Source of the DNA: Haliotis asinina
Lineage: Eukaryota > Mollusca > Gastropoda > Lepetellida > Haliotidae
Direction: 5' to 3'
Assembly (NCBI RefSeq): GCF_037392515.1
Contig: NC_090285.1
Location: 2,359,501 to 2,423,500 of the forward strand
Length of the DNA stretch: 64,000 nucleotides
Below, in pieces: positions 33,641-64,000 of the stretch (its first letter is position 1; the number at the start of each line of letters is the position of its first letter). The notes beneath the pieces were generated by a model. That model was not told the DNA's origin. It saw only the letters and a program-made list of their open reading frames with translations, and searched no databases. Both the position numbers and the translations under genes were made by a program.

Positions 33641-34782
33641 CTTTCTACACAAAATAATGTGATAGGATATTTGATATCATCATGGTGAATTTGATGACTA
33701 GGCTACTGCAGCCTCTATCAGCAGAAGACATCTTGACTGACGTCATCTCACAGGTCAGTTATGACAATTGTGGATCGATATCACAATAGGGAACAATGGT
33801 TGCGACCCTTAGTTGTATCAGGATCCGTCTATCATGGCGTCGAATTCTGTGTTCGTCCTAATTATCGGTCTGGGTAGCTTTTAGACTTGTGTGGTCGGAT
33901 TTTCAATGGTGCTGAATTCCCTGTGTCGAGGAGAGTACAAACAGCATGCAGCAATTAATTTATTTTCGTGGCTTCATATCACAGACTAGTCCTGACTATA
34001 GTTCTCGGTCTATATACACCTTAAACGCGGCGCTAAACCTAACTCACTCACTCACTCACTCATTTAATCCCTCAACATCTCACCCACCTCCTTGACACAA
34101 TTAGTTTATTGACCTCTGCAAGCAAGTACACATGTATCTCAGCTTCATTCCTTGGACACCAGCTGACACGCCTCGAAAAACAGTTTTCGGAGGAATATTT
34201 TATCGAAAATCTACAACCACGTGTGATTACCTGTCACCGGTTTGGGAGAGATCAGTCGTTAACATGTAACACTATAATGTTACTATCACGCTTATCAACA
34301 GCTGCCATTCGCGTGAACACATTCGGCTAGATGAAACGTTTTGTCCCAGATACATCTCAGGCGATGGCAGTAATCGATTTTTAATTGATTGACGGTCAAC
34401 TGAATGTAGACAACCTCGTACTTGGTGACATGATGGTCCGGAAGTCACGTGGTCATTTGCTAACCCATTAGTGCTGTTCGAACACAGTGACGTATGTCAT
34501 CATGGGACTCTGCAACTGGAACGTGAATGAATAGGAATAATTCATGATAATATTGTTTATAGATGTCATCCTGTAATAACTTGCCGTATCCATTATGTAT
34601 GTGTGTAAACATTCACTCGTAACGCTGGATCTCTCCCTGACCAATTACAGATCGCTCACTGCAATACTTAGTTTACCTTATCTTGTCGCGTCTCTTTATC
34701 TGTCTAAACGTACAACACCATGCTAACTGAGGTGTGTCAAACAGGGTGGGCTCAACTACTGATTACAGACTGCAGTATGGTA
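33641..34782. other. Intergenic; SINE tail at 34021-34065 only
   Basis: GCGGCGCTAAACCTAACTCA with an ACTC repeat marks a SINE tail. Otherwise nothing recognised. Confidence 0.5.
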
Positions 34783-34930
34783 GTGGGGTAGCCTGATGGT
34801 TAAAGCACGCAGAAGACCCGGCCTCGAGTCCCCTCATGGGTGCAATGTGTTAAGCCCATTTCTGGTGTGTAGCTCCGTGGTATTGCTGGAACATTACTAA
34901 AAGTGGCGGAAAACCACCCTCACTCACTGA
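34783..34930 (+). mobile_element. SINE (A type), near complete
   Basis: It has the head GGGGTAGCCTGATGGTTAAA, box-B-like CTCGAGTCCCC, the body CCCATTTCTGGTGTG and the tail AAAAGTGGCGGAAAACC with CACTCACTGA. The head has a short deletion. Confidence 0.85.
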
Positions 34931-34967
34931 CAGACAGCAGATTCACAGCATCAAGTTGAACAGCGTG

Positions 34968-35745
34968 TGGCGTGGCAGTATTGACGCGACAGTATTGTCC
35001 CGAGTGTGGGGTACGACGATGTCGTTTGACAGTATTGACGCCCAGTATTGTCCCGAGTGTGGGGTACGGCGATGTCGTGTGACAGTATTGACGCCCAGTG
35101 TTGAGATAAGTGTTGGGTTCGTTGATGTGGAGTGACAGTATTGACACCCAGTATTGTCTCGATTGTGGGGCATGGTGATGTGGCGTCACAGTATTGACGC
35201 TCAGTATTATCACGAGTGTGAGATACGGTGTTGGCGTGACAGCATTGACACCCGGTATTATCACCACTTTGGAGTACGTTGATGTGGCGTGACCGTAGTG
35301 ACTCCCAGTATTGTCGCGAGTGTGGGGTGCGTTGTTGTGGCGTGACGGTATTGACACCCAGTATTGTCCCTTTTGTGAGGGAACGGTGATGTGTCGTCAC
35401 AGTATTGATACCCAGTATTGCCCTGAGTGTGAGATACGGTGTTGGCGTGGCAGTATTGACACCCAGTATTGTCCCGTGGTTGGGGTATGGTGATGTGGCG
35501 TGACAGTACTGACGCCCAGTATTGTCCCGAGTATAGGGTACGGTGATGTGGTGTGACAGTATTGCCACCCAGTATTGTCCCGAGAGTGAGGCACTGTGAT
35601 GGTGGAACAGTATTGACCCGAGAGCGGGGTACGGTGATGTGATATAACAGTATTAACGCTCAATATTGTAACAAGTATGAGGTATGTGGCGTGACAATAC
35701 TGACGCCCAGTATTGTCGCGAGAGTGAGGTAGGGTGATGTCGTGT
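34968..35745. repeat. 53-bp minisatellite, ~14 copies
   Basis: Units share CAGTATTGACGCCCAGTATT GTCCCGAGTGTGGGGTACGG and a TGATGTGGCGTGA end. Diverged copies keep the CAGTATTG pair. It starts about 40 bp after the SINE at 34783-34930. Long minus-strand ORFs through it are artefacts. Confidence 0.92.
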
Positions 35746-37737
35746 ATCTTAGAATTTTTGGTGCAAATAAACACGTAATGTGACCTCCTTCAAGCAGGTA
35801 ACGCTCACCATAGTGGCGTTGACTTCTCGATACTCGCCCGCCCACATAGTGCGGGGAAATATATGCTTATTCTGCTGAATTAACGCAAATCTGGACGATC
35901 ATCTTCCACACATCAGCAAGGCACTGGCGGCGATCGAAGGTCTATAACCGGGATTTGTTCAAACGTTGATCCGGGTGTTTGTCCGTATTTATCTGTGTGT
36001 GGCTCCCAGGCCGTGACACCAAGCGTGGTATAAACAATGCCTGGTTACGAATAAACAATGCTTCTCCTTTCCCTAGCGATTTCCGAAACAATCCAATATT
36101 AATAGCCTCCCCTTTCTTAATTAAACCGATGATAGCGACGCGCCATGCTGGATTCAATTACAGGAGGAGGCCGACGAGGGGGTTTCTTCGCAAACAGGTT
36201 TTTACACTGGCGGTATTTCGCTGGAACCGTTTCACCAAGTTCAACTGTAAAGGTTCCTGCTTGCATAAACTGATTGGGATATATTAATCCATGCTTGCAG
36301 TGTGTGTGATGGGAGCCTAAATCAAACAAATACGAAATGGTGAATTGATCGTGATGTGTTTGCCTGGGTTGTGGATAACACATGCATCACAGCAGTGAGA
36401 TTAATCCTTCAGTTTCCTGTCACTACAACTTGGAGGATACGTATCTCTACGGCGACAACAGGTTTGACTCCGCGTGTATCCATATTTAAGCAGTATCACG
36501 GCAGACAATGCGTGAAACATAATCTACATTGTACCGATGATGGGAATCGACCCCGGGTTTGCGGCATGACGAGCGAACGCTTCAACCACAAGACTGCATC
36601 ACCGCCCTCGCATTAACGTAACAGATGGTGACAGTATTGAAGTGTTCATGCTGATTGTTTTCGTTGATAACTTCGGGAACCGTTACAAAGTGAAAGTGTC
36701 TACTCATCTATCAGCTGCCTGTTATCAGTGTTATCAGTGTTATCACTGTTATCAGTGACACTAGCTGTCACCAGTAGTAATAATGCAAGTCATATAGAAA
36801 TCAGCTGAAACAAAACATACACACTGTGCGGATATATGTGTGCTGTGTCAACACACCACTAGACACCACTAACATAGGACGAGGTGTGCACCGTGCCGTC
36901 ACTGACGCTGCCCCTGGGATATGCTTAGCTATATTTACATGCATCTGTTGAGTACAATGCATTCAACTCTGGACATATAAAACCCTCTCTTTGCTGGGAC
37001 AGTTGAGATACGTTAACAAGACAGATCTACTCCTTAGTTCTTGTTCAGTTTCTCGGTGTGTGTTTACAAATCAGTACGTAGCAAGGGCACTCCCCCGGTA
37101 GGGACCCTCGTGGAACGGCTTGAAGCAGCCCTAAGGTAGATATACCTATACAAGTGACCACGGGACACAGAGGGTCATCGAGCTGAGGACTCATTTATAC
37201 ATGACTGGCATGGGTAAGACCAAGTTTTCATTGGACAAGATCGAAATAATATCAGTTTGCCTTCTAAGGAACAATATGACTGCCAATCATTTTTTTCTAT
37301 GGTAATTACGTATACTGTTTAACAACTAGTTGTCTTTGAATTAACTTCAGGAGAGATTGTTGTTTGTCTTTGACATTCCGTGATACTCCTGGATCTAGGT
37401 GGTTCTGAAATGATGATATCATAAAAGTAAGATTGCAGATGTTTGGACGGTTACTTCATTCCGACTGTAAACTGTCGAGCTAATGGATGTCTGCACAGGT
37501 ATGCGACCTTGGTGCTGAAATGTTACAACAAAAATGGTTAATCCACGTGCCGTATTTGGTGCTGATATTGTAGTTTGTCTGGACTTAACGTCTGCAGTGT
37601 TTCGGTGACGTGTCAATACTCTTTGTGTACACATGGTCAAATCTCCTGTCCAAGGTCGTATATTCCATTGCACTCTATGTCATCATATAACGTGATGTAG
37701 CATCAATGCACTGTGTTCCCTCTTAGATCGGTAAATC
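35746..37737. other. Intergenic; SINE head and a short 9-bp repeat
   Basis: A minus-strand SINE head lies at about 36536-36606 (GGGAATCGACCCCGGGTTTG and GACGAGCGAACGCTTCAACC). A 9-bp GTTATCAGT repeat of four to five copies lies at 36719-36760. No gene recognised. Confidence 0.55.
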
Positions 37738-38690
37738 GTATATCATGGTTTTACATTACTGTTACTATACTGACATCGCATATCATGGTTTCACATTACT
37801 GTTACTATACTGACATCGTATATCATGGTTTCACATTACTGTTACTATACTGACATCGTATATCATGGTTTCACATTACTGTTACTATACTGACATCGTA
37901 TATCATGGTTTCACATTACTGTTACTATACTGACATCGCATATCATGGTTTCACATTACTGTTACTATACTGACATCGTATATCATGGTTTCACATTACT
38001 GTTACTATACTGACATCGTATATCATGGTTTCACATTACTGTTACTATACTGACATCGCATATCATGGTTTCACATTACTGTTACTATACTGACATCGCA
38101 TATCATGGTTTCACATTACTGTTACTATACTGACATCGCATATCATGGTTTCACATTACTGTTACTATACTGACTGACATCGCATATCATGGTTTCACAT
38201 TACTGTTACTATACTGACATCGCATATCATGGTTTCACACTACTGTTACTATACTGACATCGTATATCATGGTTTCACATTACTGTTACTATACTGACAT
38301 CGTATATCATGGTTTCACATTACTGTTACTATACTGACATCGTATATCATGGTTTCACATTACTGTTACTATACTGACATCGCATATCATGGTTTCACAT
38401 TACTGTTACTATACTGACATCGCATATCATGGTTTCACATTACTGTTACTATACTGACTGACATCGTATATCATGGTTTCACATTGCTGTCACTGAACTG
38501 ACACCGCGAGGTTTCGCATTGGCGTCACTATACTGACACCGCATATCGTGGTTTCACATTGGTAACACTATACTGACATCGAATATCATGGTTTCACATT
38601 GCCGTCAATGTATTATGGCATCGTATATCACTTTTTCACATTGGTGTCACTGTACTGACACTGTATATCATGGTTTCATATTACATGTAG
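37738..38690. repeat. 40-bp minisatellite, ~18 near-perfect copies plus decayed edge
   Basis: The unit includes TATCATGGTTTCACATTACT and GTTACTATACTGACATCG. Copies alternate GCATATC/GTATATC. Two copies carry a 4-bp TGAC slip (near 38171 and 38456). After about 38470 the copies diverge sharply. Confidence 0.95.
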
Positions 38691-38864
38691 ATCCTATATC
38701 GGTTTATCACATTTTATGTAACTAAATGGTACAAATGAAACAGGCGTTTCAGATGATATATCTGTGTATCACATTGTACACCTTGTATTGTATCGCATAT
38801 CATGGTATCGCGTATCAGATCGGATATCAGTGTTCCACGTGGTATATAACTGCATTACACCTGA

Positions 38865-39692
38865 GATCAGTGTATAAATTCATGCGCACGTGTGTACATC
38901 GATGTGTAAATTCGTACATCGGTGTGTATACATGTATATCGATGAGTATAATCGTATACCGATGTGTATGCTCGCATATCTGTGTGTATAATCGTATATC
39001 CGTGTGTATGCTCATATATGGTGTGTATTATCATATATCGGTGTGTACATGTATATTCCTATATCGGTATGGATATTTGCAAATCGGTGTGTATACTCGT
39101 ATATCGGTCTGTACACTCGCATGTCGGTGTGTATACCTTTATATTGGTGTGTACACAAGTATATCGGTGTGTTTTCTTTTGTATGTTAGTGAGTATACTT
39201 GTATATCGGTTTGCATAATCGTATGTCGGTGTGTACACTCGTATATCGGTGTGTATACTCGTATGTCAGTGTGTATACTTGTATATCGGTGTGTATAATC
39301 GTATGTCGGTGTGTACACTTGTGTATCGGTGTGTATAATCGTATGTCCGTGTGTATACTTGTATATCGTTGTGTATAATCGTACGTCGGTGTGTACACTC
39401 GTATATCGGTGTGTATACTTGTATGTCCGTGTGTATACTTGTATATCGGTGTGTATAATCGTATGTCGATGCGTACACTCGTATGTCAGTGTGTACACTT
39501 GTATATCGGTGTGTATATTCGTATGTCCGTGTGTATACTTGTATATCGTTGTGTATGATCGTATGTCCGTGTGTACACTTGTATATCGGTGTGTATAATC
39601 GTATGTCGATGCGTACACTCGTATGTCGGTGTGTACACTTGTATATCGGTGTGTATAATCGTATGTCGGTGTGTACACTCGTATATCGGTTC
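38865..39692. repeat. 20-bp minisatellite, ~41 copies
   Basis: Units such as GTGTGTATAATCGTATGTCG and GTGTGTACACTTGTATATCG alternate in a mixed order. The 20-bp period opens frames on both strands, so the many tyrosine/cysteine-rich ORFs here are not genes. It begins about 175 bp after the 40-bp array. Confidence 0.94.
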
Positions 39693-41415
39693 ACGCCTTG
39701 CCTGAAGACGTGAGTGTCCATAATATTGCACGGCGGGCTTTCTGGGACAATCACGGAGGTACGCCACCCACAATCAGAGGGGATCAGAGAGGAACGAGAG
39801 TGAATATTTTATATAACAAATATACTGATGGTTTGGATATCATTGTCTAATTGCTTACACAGTTCGTTCCTTTTGATCGTTTTCTATGCCACTTTGCCAG
39901 GAATATTTCCCAGGCTCAGCTAGAGATAAATGTTCAATGAAGCGTTGTAGAAAGTCATTGCCAGTTGTTGGTATACTGGTCGAACCGCTGCAGTGTTGAC
40001 ATTGTCATACGCATATAGACAATGTCGGTAACAATAGAAAGACCCACAATAGATATGAAACATGTGAGAGTTACCGTTGTGTGCGATGTCTCGTGAGACT
40101 GGTGGTTGCGTACGTCGTCGTTGACAACACTGGGACACCGAGACAGTCGGACATAACGCATCGAATGCATGCTGTCGATTGAGTAAATGAAATTCCATTA
40201 CGACGCAACGCAAATAGAATGTCATTTGTCCGTAAATGGTGCTTTATGTGATCAGGATAGTGGTACATAACTACATACTGTCAATTATATCTAATACTGG
40301 CGTCCCGCACTGTGAACACAGGCGCTTTGTATACGACCTATTTTGTATGCATCAGTTTCCACCATATATCCGAGTCCGCGGAATGAATGTTTACGCTTTT
40401 CGGTTTGATGAGTAAAAAAAATGCCATTCCATTGAGTTCAGGGAAATGAGTTCGAATTATATATGTTTATTGACAGCCGTTAGGGTTGCTGAAACGGTAA
40501 CTTCAAGTTTCCAAATACTTTGTTGATATTACGCCCATAGAGACGTTGTGACAAAAAGACAGTGTTTAAATTCTGGGGTTAAACACGAGATTTAAATTGT
40601 GGCAGCTGTAAAGCAGGTCGTGTGGGCTTCATCATTAAACACTTAAATAGGGCTTGTATTCTGTCACTAGTCGCATCGATGTGTGTCGACCAGAATGTTA
40701 TTCTAGTGACACTTTATCAATAATGCTAAAGCCCCTTCTATTCCAGTAAAAGACAAGACACGAACTACTATGTGTTATATTACAGCACATATTGACAGTG
40801 TAATAGCTGCCTTTCATTGACTTACCCAGAGAGAAAGCTGAAGCTCGACACAGTCCGTGATGCTGTGGTCGGGGTGTAGTTGTGACAAGATTATTGACCC
40901 GCTACATCTCAGCGAAGGGCGCTGTAGATCGAGATAAGACCGTTTCCTCTTGAGATAGTGAATGGGGCCGGGGTACATTCAGTGTTTACCCCGGGAACGC
41001 CAGACACGGGCTTAACACACCTCCACCGACTCACGGCAACGCGTTTATAAATATTACCCCAGTTTTCACGGATTACACGGATTTGCAACTTCAGGTGTCG
41101 CTAAGAGGTTCATTTTTGAAGCGAGTAATATGATTCAGTGTTTTGGATGGGCACAGGTAGAGAGGTTGTACCACCACGGATAGCGTCACCCAGGTAGGTT
41201 CAGCCTCAATGTACAAAACTACACGTGTTTCAGGTGACCAGGGTGTAGGTGACTATGGCTGTACAATCAATATACGCCGTAAATCGTCATGTAGTATAGC
41301 ATTATTACTACATCAAAACTAGTAGCCTTTATTAGTTGATCTAAAGTGTACCCATTGCTTCAGGTTTGTTGCATAATCTACCACAATGCTTTTGGATAAA
41401 TCCCTATCCCTATAC
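39693..41415. other. Intergenic, nothing recognised
   Basis: No exon, RNA gene or repeat recognised upstream of the kinase gene; a promoter or first non-coding exon of HUNK could be hidden here. Confidence 0.45.
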
Positions 41416-41490
41416 TGCTCCCCGTTGTGATATTGCTGGAATGTAGACTAAGCTAAAAGCGGCGTAAAACGTTACTCACCCGCTCACCTA
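41416..41490 (+). mobile_element. SINE (A type) 3' fragment
   Basis: CCCGTTGTGATATTGCTGGA then AAGCTAAAAGCGGCGTAAAA with an ACTC-like tail. Confidence 0.75.
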
Positions 41491-41940
41491 TCACAGTACT
41501 CCCGTACCTATACGAATATTTTTATTATGATTTCCTGTTATCAGTAGTAGTGCTATTGTTATTGGTGTCTGTTGTTATCGTTGTTATTACTCACTGGAGA
41601 AACCGTCGTTGGTGTTGGTGTCATTCCTCTGAGACATATACAGGGCACAGCCTGCTCATCGTGTAACACAATAGGCTGTGTAATGTCGCTATCGTCTCAT
41701 GGAATGGGCCGCCTGATGTCCTCTTTAGACTATTAAAGCGGCCAATATCACTTTCGTTTGTTCTTACCGACAACATCAATCCGAGTGAAACCTTCACTCA
41801 TATTCCTAAAAGACTTCAATTGATGAATGTTGCCTCCTCATGACGAACGTGTTCATGCCTCTGAGATAGCAACATTTGGACTATGTGTCCTCGTATAGTT
41901 ACCTGCTCATTATTGTAGTTCTGAAGCCATGTTTGTCGTG

Positions 41941-42066
41941 GGAGAGTGAGTGGGACTGGTTGTAAGCCGATTTTAACCATATTCCTGGAATAACACAGCG
42001 GGGGACACCAGAAATGGGCTTTGGTCTGTGCAGCCATGTGGGGAATAGAACCCTTGACAAGCCTAA
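41941..42066 (-). mobile_element. SINE (A type)
   Basis: On the minus strand it reads TTCTATTCCCCACATGGCTG, CCCATTTCTGGTGTCCCCCG, TTCCAGGAATATGG, then a tail in TCCCACTCACTC. The head is truncated. Confidence 0.75.
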
Positions 42067-42605
42067 AATGTTACACCCTATACTGTAACATAAGAGGTAT
42101 TAATGCTACGAGAAAAGTTACCAGATTTTATGCTTACGAGAGCTTTGTGAAACGGAGCCCTGGATCCCCTTCCGTCCCTCTGTCACAAGTTTCAGCACAG
42201 CGAGGTGGCTTTGCGGCCATGTTGACTACGGGGCTGCAATTTGCGTTTAGAGTTGCGTCCCTTGAGAGTGACAGCAACCCATTGTTATCGGATCGAATCC
42301 AGGTGCGATCAGGTCATGTTTGGGATTTCTGTACAATGTTAACCGTCTAAGAAATAGATCACTTTGGGGTTGGCGCCGACATGCTGGCACACCTTCATAT
42401 GTCGAACAGCGTTAAATCTCATTTGCGCACTCACTCACTCACACACATTTCGAACGAATGGTTGTGTTGGCTGTATTTGTCTTTCAGTTACTACTCGTTT
42501 CTAATTCCTACAATATGAAAATATTGGTGTTACCAAATCATACATTCTCAATGTCTGTAATTTCCAGGGGTGGTAGAGCGTCACACTGACCCCCTGAATG
42601 TTGTG

Positions 42606-61419
<18,814 letters not shown>

Positions 61420-62335
61420 CGCTGGATTTTGTGCATCGGGACAAGACATGTGGCCAATTCCGGGGAAAATGCTCAATATGTTTGGTTGTGTCGGGCTTCT
61501 TTTTCATTTTGACATCGTTTCAGTTGACGACGACGTTGAAATGCTGCCAATGACGTTCGACAATATTTCTGTCACTTACACAAAACCCACGGACTCTGTA
61601 CAGCGCACAGAGGTCAAGGTCAGATGTGTAAGTGACCCATAACTCCAGTCATAACGCAGGCCGTACAGTGATATCTTGTGAAGAGCAGACTGTCACGTAA
61701 GGTCCAGTTTGTCACGAAATAAGGTGATCAAGGCTCACAATGCGGTTTTCACATTGTCGTTTTAGTTAAACGTCACTTGGTTAAGTGAGAGTTCAGGGAA
61801 ACTTTCCCCTTTCACGTTCAAAGTTATAACCTGAAGCCTTGAGAGATGTCAGCATGGTTGGATGTCATAGGGTCCGTTTTTCGCACATTTTTCGACGTTC
61901 CTTTCGGACCACAGCACCAGATGGTATGAACGCCGATTTTATACAATATAACACCAGTAGCGCGTTACTGGGACGTCTTGCGACGGACCGAAGTCCAGCG
62001 TGGTGATATCTGCAGGCAACACTGCTCGTGTCCGGTAGAACTCTGCTGGTACCAAGACAATCATCGATATTCAGGGATGGAATATTGTTGAACTATACCA
62101 AAAATGCGATTGACAAGGATGAAATGTTCGGTTGTGTTGTAAAATATATATATTTTTTCTACTTTGAAAGAGTTCATTAGTGCATCGAGTTTATATCTTC
62201 TCAATTCCTCACAGTATCAAAGTTACGTCACATGACACAAAAGTTCAACGATGGGTATTAATGTAATGTATGGTTTTCAAAGCTTTCGTGGAACCGGATA
62301 TGATTTATAAATAAAACATATTGTAAAGTAGATGA
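61420..62335 (+). other. HUNK 3' UTR
   Basis: Follows the TAA stop. Poly(A) signal AATAAA lies at 62310-62315 and a second at 62477-62482, which could give a longer UTR. The end point is inferred. Confidence 0.65.
62310..62315 (+). promoter_or_regulatory. Poly(A) signal AATAAA
   Basis: Perfect hexamer 891 bp after the HUNK stop, within an AT-rich stretch. Confidence 0.65.
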
Positions 62336-62999
62336 ACCCATGCCAAACGAAACTATTATCCATACCGTCCAACTATAAAAACATTATGAGCACCTGGTGA
62401 ACGTTACACCAAAGAGGATAAACACTGTACGCATGTAGCAATAACTCTGACGTGTACCGTTTCTGTTGAATGTACGAATAAATGATACAGCCTCCTCTTT
62501 GTTGTTTACCGCCTTTATGTAACACCTGTTGTCCGTGCAGCACGTTCTCTCAGGTAACGTCCCTGACGTGGGGTCCGTGTTACGGGTGCTCTCGTTAACG
62601 CATCTGTTTTGTTTTGTCTGTCTGTTGTTTAACGGCTGAGTCAGCAATATTCCTGCATTTTTCTTATTAGCATGGAGAGAGAGGGAGACAGAGAGAGGTT
62701 AAATATCCGATAAAGCAATATCATTGAAAATATACAATAATTGCTGTACATGTTACGCTGGAAGATTAAGGCAAAAATAGGACAAGTACCAAGAGTTAAA
62801 ATGTGGAAATAGAGAGTAGGATGGAGGAAGAAGTTAGAGGAGAGAGCATGTCAGTGGCTGTACGGTTACGCTGTAAATGTCGGCATCTATGTTGACCATT
62901 TGTTTTCTAGTGTGCTATTGGCAGGACCGTAAATATACTTTCAATTTTATGAATTTGATGTTTTTTACCTAACCTTTGAAATGAAAATTTATCTCTTTA

Positions 63000-63067
<68 letters not shown>

Positions 63068-64000
63068 ATAGCTGAGTGAAGCAACTGCAAATCAAGATCG
63101 GGGTGCTACGGTGTAGTTTACTGTAGGAGGCTGCACGACGCCTTGACGACTGACATGCATCGGTCAGCAAGGGGGCAAGTCATTACAGTGTGACGTCATG
63201 CAGAAAGTGTACAATAGTACACCGGTTTCGGTTTCAAACCATACAAATAACTAAAATATGATATTTTGTCAGTTAGATGCATGTAAAAGGTGGGTACTAA
63301 ATAAAACAAAAAGACGATCTCATGACTTCGGAGTTATACCTTCCTATGACCACTGGAAGGACACTCGATTCGTGTAATCCGTATGTAATGAACCCTCGTG
63401 TAATATTCTCTATATACTACACACGGTATCTCTACGATACCTGTATGACATGTGATCTGGACATAACACCTCCATGTAACATGTGGTCTCTATGCAACTC
63501 GTGATCTTATTTATCTACTCACTACACCTTTCACATGTGTACAGCTGTGTTATTTGTCTCTATAACTCATATATACGCGGCACTTAGACTCGATAAAACC
63601 ACTATATAACACGTAGCCTGTTCATGCTTGAGTTGATTTCTTACTTTCTTAAAAGTTAATTTATATGTCAGTTACGACATGCTGTCCTGAAAATTGATTT
63701 TCCTGGTTTGTTTTGTATCAATAGTTGAAATATCTTTATGAAAGAAAAACACAAACTGAATAATAAAAGTACATAATTTACTTTTATGAGAGCTTTTATT
63801 AGCATGTTACTATTTACATAAGGTGCCACAAGGAAGCGCCACTTGACTGGTGACTTGCTATTTTTATGAGATAATTAAATTCGGAAGGCATTTTTCTTCA
63901 AAATAATACCAAAGTTGATGTTTGGTATGCAATCTCCTTGAGTCCTTTCTACGACACGGACGGCGAGGTCGAGTTGCATGCGTAAGATAAGGGTGGGAAA
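62336..64000. other. Downstream intergenic; CA repeat only
   Basis: No exon, RNA gene or transposon recognised other than the CA repeat at 63005-63065. Confidence 0.55.
63005..63065. repeat. (CA)n microsatellite
   Basis: About 30 uninterrupted dinucleotides. Confidence 0.97.

Noticed and set aside
34920-35774. Minus-strand ORFs of 145-205 codons
   Set aside because: Products of the 53-bp minisatellite; the period rotates frames and no domain is present.
38726-39754. Tyr/Cys- and Thr/His-rich ORFs
   Set aside because: Produced by the 20-bp minisatellite on both strands.
42570-42605. GTG at 42570 as the HUNK start
   Set aside because: Animal genes rarely start with GTG and it sits two bases after a splice acceptor; ATG at 42606 or an upstream exon is more likely.

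Overview
The window looks like nuclear DNA of a marine gastropod, most likely an abalone (Haliotis). The reasons are the many SINE copies ending in the 'AAAAGCGGCGTAAAAC' plus ACTC-repeat tail that I know from abalone genomes, the very high minisatellite content, and a large-intron animal kinase gene. The species call is inference.

Layout. (1) 1-15128: a tandem array of about 944-bp units. Each unit carries tRNA-Gly(GCC) on the plus strand and tRNA-Gly(UCC) on the minus strand: 15 intact and 1 truncated GCC gene, 15 intact and 1 fragmentary UCC gene. The array enters from the left window edge, shows a two-unit higher-order period, and decays at its right edge. (2) 15230-16645: fossil fragments of a Polinton/Maverick-like element. 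(3) 16640-20362, minus strand: a degenerate Tx1/L1-like LINE (ORF1 with zinc knuckle, endonuclease, reverse transcriptase) whose knuckle region has grown into a 33-bp minisatellite. (4) 20.4-26.07 kb: gene-poor DNA with a TG microsatellite, a 35-bp minisatellite and SINE pieces. (5) 26074-28086: a dead Tc1/mariner transposon whose transposase is interrupted, at its glycine-rich GGGSVMVWGG motif, by a 37-bp minisatellite of 20 copies. (6) 28.2-42.5 kb: gene-poor DNA dominated by minisatellites (16/32-bp, 53-bp, 40-bp and 20-bp units) and SINEs. (7) 42606-61419, plus strand: one well-supported host protein gene, an orthologue-like HUNK Ser/Thr kinase of the AMPK-related family. It has nine coding exons encoding about 733 residues, with all split codons fitting. 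Its introns hold an E-box-rich 34-38-bp minisatellite, a GTTAAC minisatellite, CA repeats and SINEs. (8) 61420-64000: the 3' UTR with poly(A) signals, then DNA with a CA repeat and no recognised gene.

Themes. The tRNA array is a plausible high-output source of both glycine tRNAs, arranged as head-to-head pairs sharing a roughly 317-bp promoter region. Three unrelated transposon classes here (LINE, Tc1, SINE) each carry a tandem expansion that began inside their own sequence. Intron 7 of HUNK is bounded by a 12-bp direct repeat overlapping both splice junctions, which suggests an intron made by duplication. All calls come from reading the sequence; no database search was run.
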